A stretch of DNA of 64,000 bases from Magnetospirillum sp. UT-4 (GTDB taxonomy: Bacteria; Pseudomonadota; Alphaproteobacteria; Rhodospirillales; Magnetospirillaceae): assembly GCF_902729435.1 (NCBI RefSeq), contig NZ_CACVCG010000042.1:1-64000 (forward strand), written 5' to 3'. Position numbers and translations under genes: made by a program. Of the stretch, positions 50,290 to 60,801 are shown piece after piece (position 1 is the first letter of the stretch; each line of letters begins with the position of its first letter). Under the pieces are notes generated by a model that searched no databases, had not been told where the DNA came from, and saw only the letters and a program-made list of their open reading frames with translations.

Positions 50290-51571
50290 TCGCCTGGCGC
50301 AGCTTCTCCAGGCATTCGTCGCGGCCGGGGCGGTAGTCGTTGGCCTCCCACCAGGCCTCGACCGCCGCCAGCGCGGCGCCGATGCGGGGGCCGCGGGGCA
50401 CGCCCAGGTCCAGGCAATCGGCGCCGCGCACCGGCAGTTCCACCGGCACCCAGGCGGCGGCGGCGTCGAGCAGCGCCATCCAGCGCGCGGTCTCGGCCGA
50501 ATCGGCCCGTTCGGTGGTGGCCCGCGCGGTGGCCCAGGCGACCAGCACCAGGTCGCGGAAGGTGTCGGCGCCGACCATGCGCAGGGCGCGGCGCACCGCG
50601 CGGGAGTCCATTTCCGAGGTGACCGCGACCTTGGGCGCGGCGATGGCCACCACCCGCGTGGTCTGGGCGTTGGACAGCTTGAGGCGCTCGCCCACCGCCG
50701 CCGCGCCCTCGGCATCGGTCCGCAGCAGCGCCCCCAGCCGGCGCATGGAATCGGGCGCCACGTCGTCCCTGACCATGGCCCGGGTCTCCAGCCAGCACAG
50801 CACCCTGAGGCGGCCGAATTCCTCGGCCTCGGGCAGGATGGGGGCGAGGATGCGGTCGGCGTGCATGATGATCAGCACCGAGGCCGGGTCGGGGGCCAGC
50901 AGCAGCTTGACCAGTTCGCCCGCCACCCGCTCGCCCGACAGCCGCACCAGCTCGGGCGCCATCCGGCGGCAGGCCCACAGCGCCTGCGCATTCATGGGCG
51001 GGCGGCCGTAATGGGCATAAAAGCGGAAGTAGCGCAGCAGGCGCAGCACGTCCTCCTCGATGCGGCGCTGGGGATCGCCCACGAAGCGGACGTGGCCGCG
51101 GCCCAGATCGGCCAGCCCGTCGAAGGGGTCGTACACCCGCCCCTGGGCGTCGGCGAACATGGCGTTCATGGTGAAGTCGCGCCGCGCCGCGTCGGCGGCC
51201 CAGTCGTCGGTGAAGGCGACCAAGGCGTGGCGGCCGTAGGTCTCGACGTCTTCGCGCAGGGTGGTGATCTCGAAATGGGCCTTGCCGATCACCGCGGTGA
51301 CGGTGCCGTGGGCGATGCCGGTGGGAATGACGTGGATGCCGGCGCGGGCCAGCAGCGCCATCACCTTGTCCGGCTGGTCGTGGGTGGCGATGTCGATGTC
51401 CTTGATGGGACGGTGCAGCACGGCGTCGCGCACGCACCCGCCGACGAAGCGCACCTCGGCCCCATCGGCCGACAGCGCAGCCACCACCCGCTGGGTCTCG
51501 GGCGCACTCAGCCACGGCTGCGGCGACAGCTGGCCGATCGGCTCCGCCCCCTTCGCCACGTGAGTGCTCAC
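50279..51571 (-). CDS. cca: CCA tRNA nucleotidyltransferase
   Basis: The protein has 430 residues. The class II nucleotidyltransferase head has VRFVGGCVRDAVL followed by the catalytic DIDIATH. RRDFTMNAMF and RIEEDVLRLLRYFRFYA are further conserved segments. The enzyme adds or repairs the 3' CCA of tRNAs. The C-terminal 130 residues vary in the family. Start GTG 51571 overlaps the TGA of the NUDIX gene. Poly(A) polymerase is a related alternative, but the motifs and length fit Cca of alphaproteobacteria. The gene meets the phage holin head-on. Confidence 0.9.
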   Translation of the reverse strand: MSTHVAKGAEPIGQLSPQPWLSAPETQRVVAALSADGAEVRFVGGCVRDAVLHRPIKDIDIATHDQPDKVMALLARAGIHVIPTGIAHGTVTAVIGKAHFEITTLREDVETYGRHALVAFTDDWAADAARRDFTMNAMFADAQGRVYDPFDGLADLGRGHVRFVGDPQRRIEEDVLRLLRYFRFYAHYGRPPMNAQALWACRRMAPELVRLSGERVAGELVKLLLAPDPASVLIIMHADRILAPILPEAEEFGRLRVLCWLETRAMVRDDVAPDSMRRLGALLRTDAEGAAAVGERLKLSNAQTTRVVAIAAPKVAVTSEMDSRAVRRALRMVGADTFRDLVLVAWATARATTERADSAETARWMALLDAAAAWVPVELPVRGADCLDLGVPRGPRIGAALAAVEAWWEANDYRPGRDECLEKLRQAITT

Positions 51572-52254
51572 TTCCCCCCCAGCACGTCCGACAAATTGAC
51601 CAGGATGCCGGCGGTCGCCCCCCAGATCACCCGTTCCTCCCAGGTCAGCGCCCAGAACGGGCGGTGGCGGCCTTCCACCACCCGCCGGTGCAATTTGTGG
51701 TTCTCGGGATCGAGAATGAAGGCCAGCGGCACCTCGAACACCTCGGCCACCTCGAAGGGATCGGGCAACAGCTCGAACGGCGGCGCGATGGCGCCGACCA
51801 CCGGGGTGATGATGAAGCCGGTGCCGGTGACGTAGTCGTCCAGGCGGCCCAGCACCTCGACCCGCTCGGGTTCCAGCCCGGTCTCCTCGAAGGTTTCGCG
51901 CAGGGCGGCGGTGACCGCATCGCCGAGATCGGAGTCCTCGAGCCGGCCGCCGGGAAAGCTGATCTGGCCGGGATGATGGGCAAGGTGGTCGGTGCGCTGG
52001 GTCAGCAGCACGGTCAGCCCTTCGGGGCGCTCGACCAGCGGCACCAGCACCGCGGCCGGAACCGGCGGCCGCGTCGGGGCCGTGCCGCCGGCATCGGCGC
52101 CACCGCCGAGCTGGCGTTCCAGATGGGCATCGCCGCGCTCGCGCCCGGCCTCGCCCGCCGGGTGGCGGGAGGCGGCCAGGGTGCGCGCGATGGCCTCGCG
52201 GGTCAGTCGCTGTCGCTCAGCCGACCCAGGGGGAAGAATATGCCGCTGCTCCAT
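51568..52254 (-). CDS. CoA pyrophosphatase (NUDIX, NudL-like)
   Basis: The protein has 228 residues. The UPF0035 signature LLTQRTDHLAHHPGQISFPGG precedes the NUDIX box (about residues 106-128, with RETFEETGL). The family hydrolyses coenzyme A to 3',5'-ADP and phosphopantetheine. ATG 52254 lies 52 bp inside the DUF1285 gene, an unusually long overlap. No later ATG or GTG before the domain looks better. The N-terminal 60 residues, which include a Gly-rich GGGADAGGT stretch, are poorly conserved. Confidence 0.88.
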   Translation of the reverse strand: MEQRHILPPGSAERQRLTREAIARTLAASRHPAGEAGRERGDAHLERQLGGGADAGGTAPTRPPVPAAVLVPLVERPEGLTVLLTQRTDHLAHHPGQISFPGGRLEDSDLGDAVTAALRETFEETGLEPERVEVLGRLDDYVTGTGFIITPVVGAIAPPFELLPDPFEVAEVFEVPLAFILDPENHKLHRRVVEGRHRPFWALTWEERVIWGATAGILVNLSDVLGGK

Positions 52255-52748
52255 ACGCCGTAGAGATCGTCTCCTCCCACCTTTTCCTCGACCCCCCGCG
52301 CCACCAGTTCATAGTACACCGGCCGGGCGAGGCGCGCCTCAAGCCCGTCGCGCAGATAAACGTATGGCAGGGGCTCGCCGGTATCGGGACATTCGGCCAC
52401 CCGCAGCGGGTGGTCGTCATCGACGGTGACCAGTTCGTCCACGTTGGTGCGGAAGCTGACCACCTGGTCGCGGCCGCAGCTGAAGGTGAACAGCTCGACC
52501 GCCAGAAAGGGAACGTCATCGACCTCGATGGTGCCGGTCTCGTCCTCGGTCTCGAGCCAGTAGCTGCCGTCGTCGTGACGGCGCAGCATGCCGGCGAACA
52601 GGCAGACCATCTCTTTGCGGTCGATCGGCGAGCCGTGGTAGAACCAGCCGCCGCCGCGGTCGATGCGAAGGCCGAGATCGCCGCAATCCTGCGGCGCCTT
52701 CTTGGCGGGCCGGCCCTGGTGCCGCGCTGCCTGTCCACTGGACTTCAT
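52203..52748 (-). CDS. DUF1285 protein
   Basis: The protein has 181 residues. Motifs LGLRIDRGGGWFYHGSPIDRKEMVCLFAGML and SYWLETEDETGTIEVDDVPFLAVEL identify DUF1285, a conserved family of two small beta-rich domains with no established function. It heads the DUF1285-nudL-cca operon, in the usual order for alphaproteobacteria. The neighbouring divergent gene is moxR, 33 bp away, so both promoters share this short gap. Confidence 0.88.
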   Translation of the reverse strand: MKSSGQAARHQGRPAKKAPQDCGDLGLRIDRGGGWFYHGSPIDRKEMVCLFAGMLRRHDDGSYWLETEDETGTIEVDDVPFLAVELFTFSCGRDQVVSFRTNVDELVTVDDDHPLRVAECPDTGEPLPYVYLRDGLEARLARPVYYELVARGVEEKVGGDDLYGVWSSGIFFPLGRLSDSD

Positions 52749-52781
52749 TGCCGTTCCACCCGGCCGCTGGAGGAGCCGTCC

Positions 52782-53792
<1,011 letters not shown>

Positions 53793-53839
53793 CGCCCGCC
53801 CACACGCCCGCGGATGCGGGCGCCCGTCGAGGGCAACGT

Positions 53840-54733
53840 ATGACTCCCGAAGGGGCCGAGCTTGCGGCCCGGCACCTGGCGGAACGCCTGCCGCCCTTGC
53901 TGGTGGCGGCCGAACGGGTCGCCGCCACCGTTGCCGGCGGCGCCCATGGACGGCGACGGCCCGGCGGCGGCGAGTCCTTCTGGCAGTTCCGCCGGCTGCA
54001 GCCGGGCGATCCGGCGGCGGCGGTGGACTGGCGCCGGTCGGCGCGCGGTCAGCGCCTGTTCGTGCGCGAGACCGAATGGGCGGCGGCGCAGACGGTGTGG
54101 CTGTGGGCCGATCCGTCGCCCTCCATGGCCTGGAGCTCGGACCGCGACCGCCCCGCCAAGGCGGACCGCGCCCGGCTGCTGCTGCTGGCGCTGGCGGCCC
54201 TGCTGCTCAAGGGCGGCGAGCGGGTGGCGCTGCTGCCGGGAACGCTGGCTCCGGTCACCGGTCCCGGCGCCCTGGCGCGGGTGGCCGAGGCGATGCTGGC
54301 CCAGACCGGGGAGGGCGCCGGATTGCCGCCGCCCGGGCGCCTGCCGCGCGATGCCGAGCTGGTGCTGGCCTCGGATTTCCTGATGCCGCTGGAACAGGTC
54401 GATGCCGGGGTGCGCGTCCTGGCCGCCACCGGCGCCGCCGGCCATCTGCTGCAGATCCTCGACCCCGCCGAGGAGACCCTGCCCTATGCCGGCCGGGTCC
54501 GCTTCTCCGGTTGCGAAGGCGAGGGCGAGACCCTGCTGCGCCGCACCGAGGATGTGCGCGACGCCTATGCCGGGCGTCTGGCCGCCCATCGCGACGGGCT
54601 GGCCGCCATCGCCCGCTCGGTGGGCTGGAGCTTCGGCCTGCACCGCAGCGACCACCCGCCCGAGGCCGCCCTGCTGGCGCTGCACGCCCGCCTGTCGGGG
54701 CGCTCCGGGGGCGGCCGTGGAGGCGGCGGCTGA
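53840..54733 (+). CDS. DUF58 protein
   Basis: The protein has 297 residues from ATG 53840. The hallmark segment FWQFRRLQPGDPAAAVDWRRSARGQRLFVRETE identifies DUF58, a partner of MoxR ATPases. A degenerate VWA-like fold follows (VWLWADPSPSMAWSS). A GTG at 53789 overlapping the moxR stop (GTGA) would add 17 residues and is a serious alternative, because this style of overlap is frequent here. The end overlaps the BatA-like gene (TGATG). Confidence 0.88.
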   Translation: MTPEGAELAARHLAERLPPLLVAAERVAATVAGGAHGRRRPGGGESFWQFRRLQPGDPAAAVDWRRSARGQRLFVRETEWAAAQTVWLWADPSPSMAWSSDRDRPAKADRARLLLLALAALLLKGGERVALLPGTLAPVTGPGALARVAEAMLAQTGEGAGLPPPGRLPRDAELVLASDFLMPLEQVDAGVRVLAATGAAGHLLQILDPAEETLPYAGRVRFSGCEGEGETLLRRTEDVRDAYAGRLAAHRDGLAAIARSVGWSFGLHRSDHPPEAALLALHARLSGRSGGGRGGGG

Positions 54734-57414
54734 TGCTGGAGCTGGGGCCGCTCGCCTTCGCCACGCCTTGGGCACTGGCGGTGCTGCCGGCGCTGCCGCT
54801 GCTGTGGTGGCTGCTGCGGGTGGTGCCGCCGGCGCCGCGGCGGGTGGATTTCCCGCCGGTGCGGCTGCTGTTCGGCCTCGATGCCCGCGAGGACAGCGCC
54901 GCCCGCACCCCGTGGTGGGTGGTGGCGCTGCGCCTGGTCCTGGCGCTGTGCGTCATCCTCGGGCTGGCGCATCCGCTGTTCAATCCGGGCCGCCCCATGG
55001 CCGCCGCCACCGCGCCGCTGGTGGTGGCGGTGGATGACGGCTGGGCCTCGGCGCGCGACTGGAGCGCGCGGGCCGCCTGGCTCGACGACCTGCTGGCCCG
55101 GGCCGAGCGGGCCGGGCGGCCGGTGGTCCTGCTGGCCACCGCACCGCCCGCCGACGGCGCGCCGGTGGCGGCCTCGCCGGTCCTGCCGGCGGCCGCCGCC
55201 CGCAGCCTGGCGGCGGCGCTGGAGCCCAAGCCGTGGCCGCCCGACCGGGCGGCGGCGGCGGCGGCGGTGCGGGCGATTCCGCGCGACCGGGTGATGGCGG
55301 CGGTGTGGCTGTCGGACGGGCTCGAGGACGGTCACGGCGCCGAGCTGGCGCAGGCGCTGCAGACCCTGGGCGGCGGCCTCGACCTCGCCACCGGCCAGGC
55401 CGGCCGGCTGCTGCTGCCGCCCGACCCTGGTAACGGGGCGCCGGTGGTGCGCCGCCTGGCCGGGCTGGAACGGCCCGAGCGGGTGGCGGTGCGCGGCATC
55501 GACGGCGCCGGCCGGGTGCTGGCCCGCGCCGAGGCCGAGCTGGCCCCCGGCGAGGCCGACATCGCGGTGCCGCTGCGTCTGCCGGCCGAGCTGCGCAACC
55601 GGCTGGTGCGCCTGGACATCGAGGCCGAGGCGGGGGCGGGCGCGGTGGCGCTGCTGGACGAGGGCTGGCGCCGCCGCCCGGTCGGGCTGGTGGCCGCCGG
55701 CGCGGACGGGCCGCCGCTGCTGGCCCCCACCTATTACGTCGAGCGGGCGCTGGCCCCCCATGCCGAACTCCACCGCGGATCCATGTCCGAGCTGCTGCAG
55801 CGCAAGCTGTCCCTGCTGGTGCTGGCCGACCTGCCGGTGGGTAGCGGGGCGGCGCTGGCGCGCCTGCGCCGCTGGGTCGACGAGGGCGGCGTGCTGCTGC
55901 GCTTCGCCGGCCCCGCCCTCGCCCAGGATGCCGGCGCCGGGTCCGACGCGCTGCTGCCGGTGCGGCTGCGCGACGGCGGCCGCGCCCTGGGCGGCGCCAT
56001 GTCGTGGACCGAGCCGCAGGGCCTGAGCCCGTTCCCGGCCGAGAGCCCGCTGGCCGGGCTGGCGGTCCCCGCCGATGTGCGGGTCTCGGCCCAGGTGCTG
56101 GCCGAACCCGATCCCGCTTTGTCCGAGCGGACCTGGGCGCGCCTGGCCGACGGCACGCCGCTGGTCACCGCCGCCCGCCACGGCAAGGGCTGGGTGGTGC
56201 TGGTCCACACCACCGCCAACGCCGAATGGAGCAACCTCGCCTTGTCGGGGCTGTTCGTCGACATGCTGCGCCGCTTCGCGCAACTGGGCGAGGGCGTCGC
56301 CGCCGCCGGTACCGCCGCCGCGCTGCCGCCGGCCGAGCTGCTGGACGGCTTCGGCCGCCTGGGTTCCCCCGGCGCCGCCGCCGCCGCCCTGTCCGGGTCG
56401 CCGGCCGCAATGCGGCCCGGCCCTCGCCACCCCCCCGGCCTGTACGGCCGCCCGGGGGCGCTGACGGCGTTCAACCTGGCCCCCGCTGTGGGACGGCTGC
56501 AGCCGCTCAGGCCGCCGCCCGGGGTCGCCGCCATCCCCCTCGACCGCCACGCCCGCGAGCGCGACCTGCAGCCCGCTTTGCTGGCCGCCGCCCTGGTGCT
56601 GGCCATTCTCGACCTGCTGGTGGCGCTGTCGCTGCGCGGCCTGCTGGCCCGCGGCGCGGCCGCCGGCGTGGCGCTTCTGCTCGCCGTTGCGCCGGCCGCC
56701 GCCGCCGACCGCTTCGCCCTCGAGGCGACGCTGGTCACCCGGCTGGCCTATGTCCGCACCGGCGATGCCGCCGCCGACCGCAAGAGCCAGGCCGGGCTGG
56801 CCACCCTGTCGCGGGTGGTCGGGCAGCGCACCACCGCGGTGCTGGGCGAGCCCATGGCGGTCGACCTGGAAGCCGATCCGGTGCTGTTCTTCCCGCTGCT
56901 GTACTGGCCGGCCACCTCGGCCCAGGCGCCGCCCTCGGAGCAGGCGGCGGCCCGGCTCGACGCCTATATGCGGGCCGGCGGGCTGGTGGTGATCGACACC
57001 GGCGCCCAGGGCGACGCCGCCGGGCTGGGCGATCCCGAGCTGGTGCGCACCCTGACCGAGGGGCTGACCCTGCCGGCGCTGGCTCCGGTGGGCGACGACC
57101 ATGTGCTCACCCGCTCGTTCTACCTGCTGCGCGAGTTGCCCGGGCGCTGGGACGGCCCGGTCTGGGCCGCCTCGGGCGACATGGGCGGCCGCGGCGACGG
57201 GGTGTCGCCGGTGGTGGTGGGGGGCAACGACTGGGCCGCAGCCTGGGCCGCCGACGAGCGCGGCCACGGGCTCTATGCCGTCGTCCCAGGCGGCGAACGC
57301 CAGCGCGAGACGGCGCTGCGCTTCGGCATCAACCTGGTGATGTACGCCCTGACCGGCAATTACAAGGCCGATCAGGTGCACCTGCCGGCCATCCTGGAAA
57401 GGCTGGGGCGATGA
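54733..57414 (+). CDS. BatA-N / DUF4159 membrane protein
   Basis: The protein has 893 residues. Two N-terminal membrane helices (about 10-32 and 57-77) belong to the aerotolerance regulator (BatA) N-terminal domain. A long periplasmic or cytoplasmic middle section follows. Further hydrophobic helices lie near residues 615-660. The last 210 residues fit DUF4159, beginning near RFALEATLVTRLAYVRTG and including DLEADPVLFFPLLYWP. The fused architecture is common in alphaproteobacterial moxR operons. It may be part of an envelope stress or maturation complex, which is not proven. Confidence 0.87.
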   Translation: MLELGPLAFATPWALAVLPALPLLWWLLRVVPPAPRRVDFPPVRLLFGLDAREDSAARTPWWVVALRLVLALCVILGLAHPLFNPGRPMAAATAPLVVAVDDGWASARDWSARAAWLDDLLARAERAGRPVVLLATAPPADGAPVAASPVLPAAAARSLAAALEPKPWPPDRAAAAAAVRAIPRDRVMAAVWLSDGLEDGHGAELAQALQTLGGGLDLATGQAGRLLLPPDPGNGAPVVRRLAGLERPERVAVRGIDGAGRVLARAEAELAPGEADIAVPLRLPAELRNRLVRLDIEAEAGAGAVALLDEGWRRRPVGLVAAGADGPPLLAPTYYVERALAPHAELHRGSMSELLQRKLSLLVLADLPVGSGAALARLRRWVDEGGVLLRFAGPALAQDAGAGSDALLPVRLRDGGRALGGAMSWTEPQGLSPFPAESPLAGLAVPADVRVSAQVLAEPDPALSERTWARLADGTPLVTAARHGKGWVVLVHTTANAEWSNLALSGLFVDMLRRFAQLGEGVAAAGTAAALPPAELLDGFGRLGSPGAAAAALSGSPAAMRPGPRHPPGLYGRPGALTAFNLAPAVGRLQPLRPPPGVAAIPLDRHARERDLQPALLAAALVLAILDLLVALSLRGLLARGAAAGVALLLAVAPAAAADRFALEATLVTRLAYVRTGDAAADRKSQAGLATLSRVVGQRTTAVLGEPMAVDLEADPVLFFPLLYWPATSAQAPPSEQAAARLDAYMRAGGLVVIDTGAQGDAAGLGDPELVRTLTEGLTLPALAPVGDDHVLTRSFYLLRELPGRWDGPVWAASGDMGGRGDGVSPVVVGGNDWAAAWAADERGHGLYAVVPGGERQRETALRFGINLVMYALTGNYKADQVHLPAILERLGR

Positions 57415-59471
57415 ATGCCCTGGGGAGTGCCGCCGGACTGGCCTGGGCACCGTTGCTGCCCTGGCCGCTGCTGGCGGCGCTGGCGGCGGCGGCGCTGGCG
57501 GTCTGGGGCCTGGCGGCGTGGCGCCGCGCCCGCGGCCGCTGGTGGCGGCTGCTGGCCCTGGCGGCGCTGCTGCTGGCCCTGGCCAATCCCCGACTGGTCG
57601 CCGAGGAGCGCCGGCCGCTGCCCGACATCGCCCTGGTGGTGGTCGATGACACGCCCTCGCAGGGTCTGGGCGACCGCCGCGCCGAGACCGAGGCGGCGCT
57701 GGCCGGGCTGAGGGCGAAGTTGGCGGCGCTGCCCGGCCTGGAGGTGCGCGTCGAGCGGGTCGGCGGGGCGGGGCAATCGGAGACGCGATTGTTCGAGGCG
57801 GTGGACCGCGCTTTGGCCGATGCCCCGCGCCAAAGGCTGGCCGGGGTGGTGATGATCACCGACGGCCGCGTCCACGACGTTCCCGCCGATTCGGGGCGCT
57901 CGCTGGGGGCGCCGCTGCATGCCCTGGTCACCGGCCGCCCGGGCGAGCGCGACCGCCGCCTGGCGCTGACCCGCGGCCCCGACTACGCCATGGTCGGGCG
58001 CACCGCCACCGTCGGGTTCAAGGTCGAGGAGAGCGGCCCCGCCGCCGCCGCCCGGGTCGAGGTGCGGATCGACGGCCGCCTGCACCTGACGGCCGAGATG
58101 CCGGCCAACCGCGAGGCCACCGTCGAGGTGCCGGTGCGTCATGCCGGCGCCACCGTGGTGGAGGTGGCGGTGGAGCCCGGCCCGGGCGAGCTGACCCTGG
58201 CCAACAACCGCACCGCCATCACCGTCACCGGAGTGCGCGACCGCCTCAAGGTGCTGCTGGTCTCGGGCCAGCCCCATGCCGGCGAGCGCATCTGGCGCAA
58301 CCTGCTGAAGGCCGATCCGGCGGTGGACCTGGTCCACTTCACCATCCTGCGCCCGCCCGAGAAGGACGACCTCACCCCCATCCGCGAACTGGCGCTGATC
58401 ACCTTTCCGGTGCGCGAGCTGTTCGAGGAACGCCTGGGCGATTTCGACCTGGTGGTGTTCGACCGCTACCGCCGCCGCGGCGTGCTGACCGAGCTCTACC
58501 ACCAGCGCCTGGTCGAGTTCGTCAGGGGCGGCGGCGCCCTGCTGGTGGCCGACGGCCCCGATCCGGCCGGCGGCGGCGGTCTTTACGATTCGGCGCTGGG
58601 CGACATCCTGCCGGCCATTCCCACCGGCACGGTGCGCAACGAGGCCTTCCGGCCGCTGCCCACCCCGCTGGGGCGGCGCCACCCGGTGACCGCGGCGTTG
58701 CCCGGGGGCGAGGCCGATCCCCCGCGCTGGGGCTCGTGGATCCGGCTGATGGAGGTCTCGCTGCGGCGCGGCAACGCTTTGCTGGCGGGCGGCGGCGAGC
58801 GTCCGCTGCTGGTGCTGGACGAGGTCGGCGAGGGCCGCGTCGCCCAGTTGCTCTCGGATACCTTCTGGCTGTGGGCGCGCGGCTACGAGGGCGGCGGCCC
58901 CCACGACGAACTGCTGCGCCGCCTCGCCCACTGGCTGATGAAGGAGCCGCAACTGGAGGCCGAGGCACTGGCCGCCGAGGTCAAGGACGGCCGACTCGAG
59001 GTGGTGCGCCGCTCGCTGGCGCCGCCGCCGGCCACGGTGACGGCGACGCGGCCGGACGGCTCTCCTGTCGAGGTGGCGCTGACCGACCATGGCGACGGCC
59101 GCGCCACCGGTTCGGTGGCGGCCGACCAGCCCGGATTGTGGCGGGTCGAGGACGGCGCCCTGTCGGCGGTCGCCGCCGCCGGCGATCTGGGTGCCCTGGA
59201 ACTGGCCGAGCCCACCGCCACCGACCGCGTGCTGGCGCCCGTGGCCGAGGCCACCGGCGGCTCGGTCCGCTTCCTCGCCGAGGGCGGGATGCCCGAGCTG
59301 CGCCGCACCGGCCCCGGCCGCCTGGCCGCGGGGCGCGACTGGATCGGTCTGGCGGCGCGCGGCGAACACCAGGTCACCGGCATCCGCGACATCGCCCTGG
59401 CGCCGGCCCTGGTGCTGCTGGCGGCGGCCCTGGGCGCCCTGATGGCGGCCTGGCGGCGGGAGGGTCGGTAG
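57411..59471 (+). CDS. Membrane protein with a GATase-like domain
   Basis: The protein has 686 residues. Two N-terminal helices and one C-terminal helix (ALAPALVLLAAALGALMAAW) bracket a large soluble part. The first soluble section has a VWA-like start (DIALVVVDDTPSQGLGD). A later section, LKVLLVSGQPHAGERIWRNLL to VEFVRGGGALLVADGPDP, resembles class I glutamine amidotransferase-like domains found at the end of moxR operons. The ATG overlaps the DUF4159 stop (ATGA). The function is unknown. Confidence 0.85.
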   Translation: MNALGSAAGLAWAPLLPWPLLAALAAAALAVWGLAAWRRARGRWWRLLALAALLLALANPRLVAEERRPLPDIALVVVDDTPSQGLGDRRAETEAALAGLRAKLAALPGLEVRVERVGGAGQSETRLFEAVDRALADAPRQRLAGVVMITDGRVHDVPADSGRSLGAPLHALVTGRPGERDRRLALTRGPDYAMVGRTATVGFKVEESGPAAAARVEVRIDGRLHLTAEMPANREATVEVPVRHAGATVVEVAVEPGPGELTLANNRTAITVTGVRDRLKVLLVSGQPHAGERIWRNLLKADPAVDLVHFTILRPPEKDDLTPIRELALITFPVRELFEERLGDFDLVVFDRYRRRGVLTELYHQRLVEFVRGGGALLVADGPDPAGGGGLYDSALGDILPAIPTGTVRNEAFRPLPTPLGRRHPVTAALPGGEADPPRWGSWIRLMEVSLRRGNALLAGGGERPLLVLDEVGEGRVAQLLSDTFWLWARGYEGGGPHDELLRRLAHWLMKEPQLEAEALAAEVKDGRLEVVRRSLAPPPATVTATRPDGSPVEVALTDHGDGRATGSVAADQPGLWRVEDGALSAVAAAGDLGALELAEPTATDRVLAPVAEATGGSVRFLAEGGMPELRRTGPGRLAAGRDWIGLAARGEHQVTGIRDIALAPALVLLAAALGALMAAWRREGR

Positions 59472-59598
59472 GAGATCGGAATTTCCGAATTAACCTATCG
59501 TTCGGAGTTATTACCTATAGCTTAACGCACACGCCCTGGGTACACTGCCCTCGCCAAAACGGCACCAGCACATCCGCAAACGGCAGGGGAAAGTCACA

Positions 59599-60801
59599 GT
59601 GGCGGACCGCAAACTGGGCCAAGTCCTGGGAAGGAAGCGTGCGAAGGTGGTGGACGCCATCGCCACCCGCGTCCTGCCCGAATGGCAGGTGTTCGTCCGC
59701 CGTCCCGATGGCCGCGCCGAGCACTTCACCGTCACCCGCAAGCGCCAGCTGCTGCTGATGGCCGGCATCGCCGCCATGGCCTTCTGGGCCGGCACCGCCA
59801 CCACCCTGCTGTCGCAGAAGCCCGAGGAACTGGCCGAGAAGTCGCGCGAGCTGGAGGAATTGATGGCCTCCACCCGCGCCGCCCAGCACCGGCTGGCGGC
59901 GGCCGAGAAGATGGTGGGCGAGATCGCCCGCGAGGTCGACAGCGTCCACACCAACCTGACCGTGCTGGCCGAGTCCTCGGACACCCTGGCCAAGGATCGC
60001 CCCGCCGCCAAGGGCGGGCCGGCGCTGGCCCGGCTGCGGGTGGCGAGCGATCCCGCCTATGACGACGACAGCCAGACCGGCGCCTCCGAGGCCCGCCGGG
60101 TGCGCGAGCGCGTGCGCCAGTTGGAGACGTCGCTCGACCGCCTGCGCCAGGCCTATGCCGGTGCCGTCCAACAGACCGCCGAGACCGCCGGCAACCGCAT
60201 CTCGGAGACCGAGAAGCAATTGTCGCGCCTGGGTCTCGATGCCGCCCGGCTGACCGCCAGACGCTCGCCCGGCCAGGGCGGGCCGTTCATTCCCCTGCGT
60301 CCCGGCCTGGGCGACGAGGTCGGCATGGGCGCACTGATCGAGCGCATGCAGCAGTGGAACGGCGTCAAGGCGGCGCTGCAGAAGCTGCCGCTGGCCGAGC
60401 CCATCCGCGGCGACTACGACTTCAACAGCGGCTTCGGCACCCGCAACGACCCGCTCAACAAGAAGACCGGCGTCCACGAGGGCATCGATCTGGGCGCCTC
60501 CACCGGTACCCCGGTCTACGCCACCGGCGAGGGCGTGGTCACCCTGGCCGGCCCGTGGGACCGCTACGGCAACACCGTCGAGATCGCCCACGGCGCCGGA
60601 ATCGTCAGCCGCTACGCCCACCTGTCGCGCATCAAGGTGCGCGACGGTCAGCGCGTCACCCGCTCCACCGTCATCGGCCTGGTCGGCAATACCGGCCGCT
60701 CCACCGGGCCGCACCTGCACTACGAAGTGCGGGTGAGCGACGCGCCCAAGGATCCCGTCAAGTTCATTTCGGCAGGTCGCGATGTTCCAAAGGCTCGCTA
60801 A
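59599..60801 (+). CDS. M23 family metallopeptidase
   Basis: The protein has 400 residues. One membrane helix (about 50-71) anchors it. A coiled coil (about 75-220) is followed by an intact LytM/M23 domain: H293 and D297 in GVHEGIDLG, and H372 and H374 in PHLHYEV. It should cut peptidoglycan cross-links in the periplasm, unlike the inactive EnvC-like protein at 3428. Start GTG 59599 follows AGGGGAAAG. It overlaps the bactofilin gene by 20 bp. Bactofilins commonly position such hydrolases to shape the cell. Confidence 0.92.
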   Translation: MADRKLGQVLGRKRAKVVDAIATRVLPEWQVFVRRPDGRAEHFTVTRKRQLLLMAGIAAMAFWAGTATTLLSQKPEELAEKSRELEELMASTRAAQHRLAAAEKMVGEIAREVDSVHTNLTVLAESSDTLAKDRPAAKGGPALARLRVASDPAYDDDSQTGASEARRVRERVRQLETSLDRLRQAYAGAVQQTAETAGNRISETEKQLSRLGLDAARLTARRSPGQGGPFIPLRPGLGDEVGMGALIERMQQWNGVKAALQKLPLAEPIRGDYDFNSGFGTRNDPLNKKTGVHEGIDLGASTGTPVYATGEGVVTLAGPWDRYGNTVEIAHGAGIVSRYAHLSRIKVRDGQRVTRSTVIGLVGNTGRSTGPHLHYEVRVSDAPKDPVKFISAGRDVPKAR

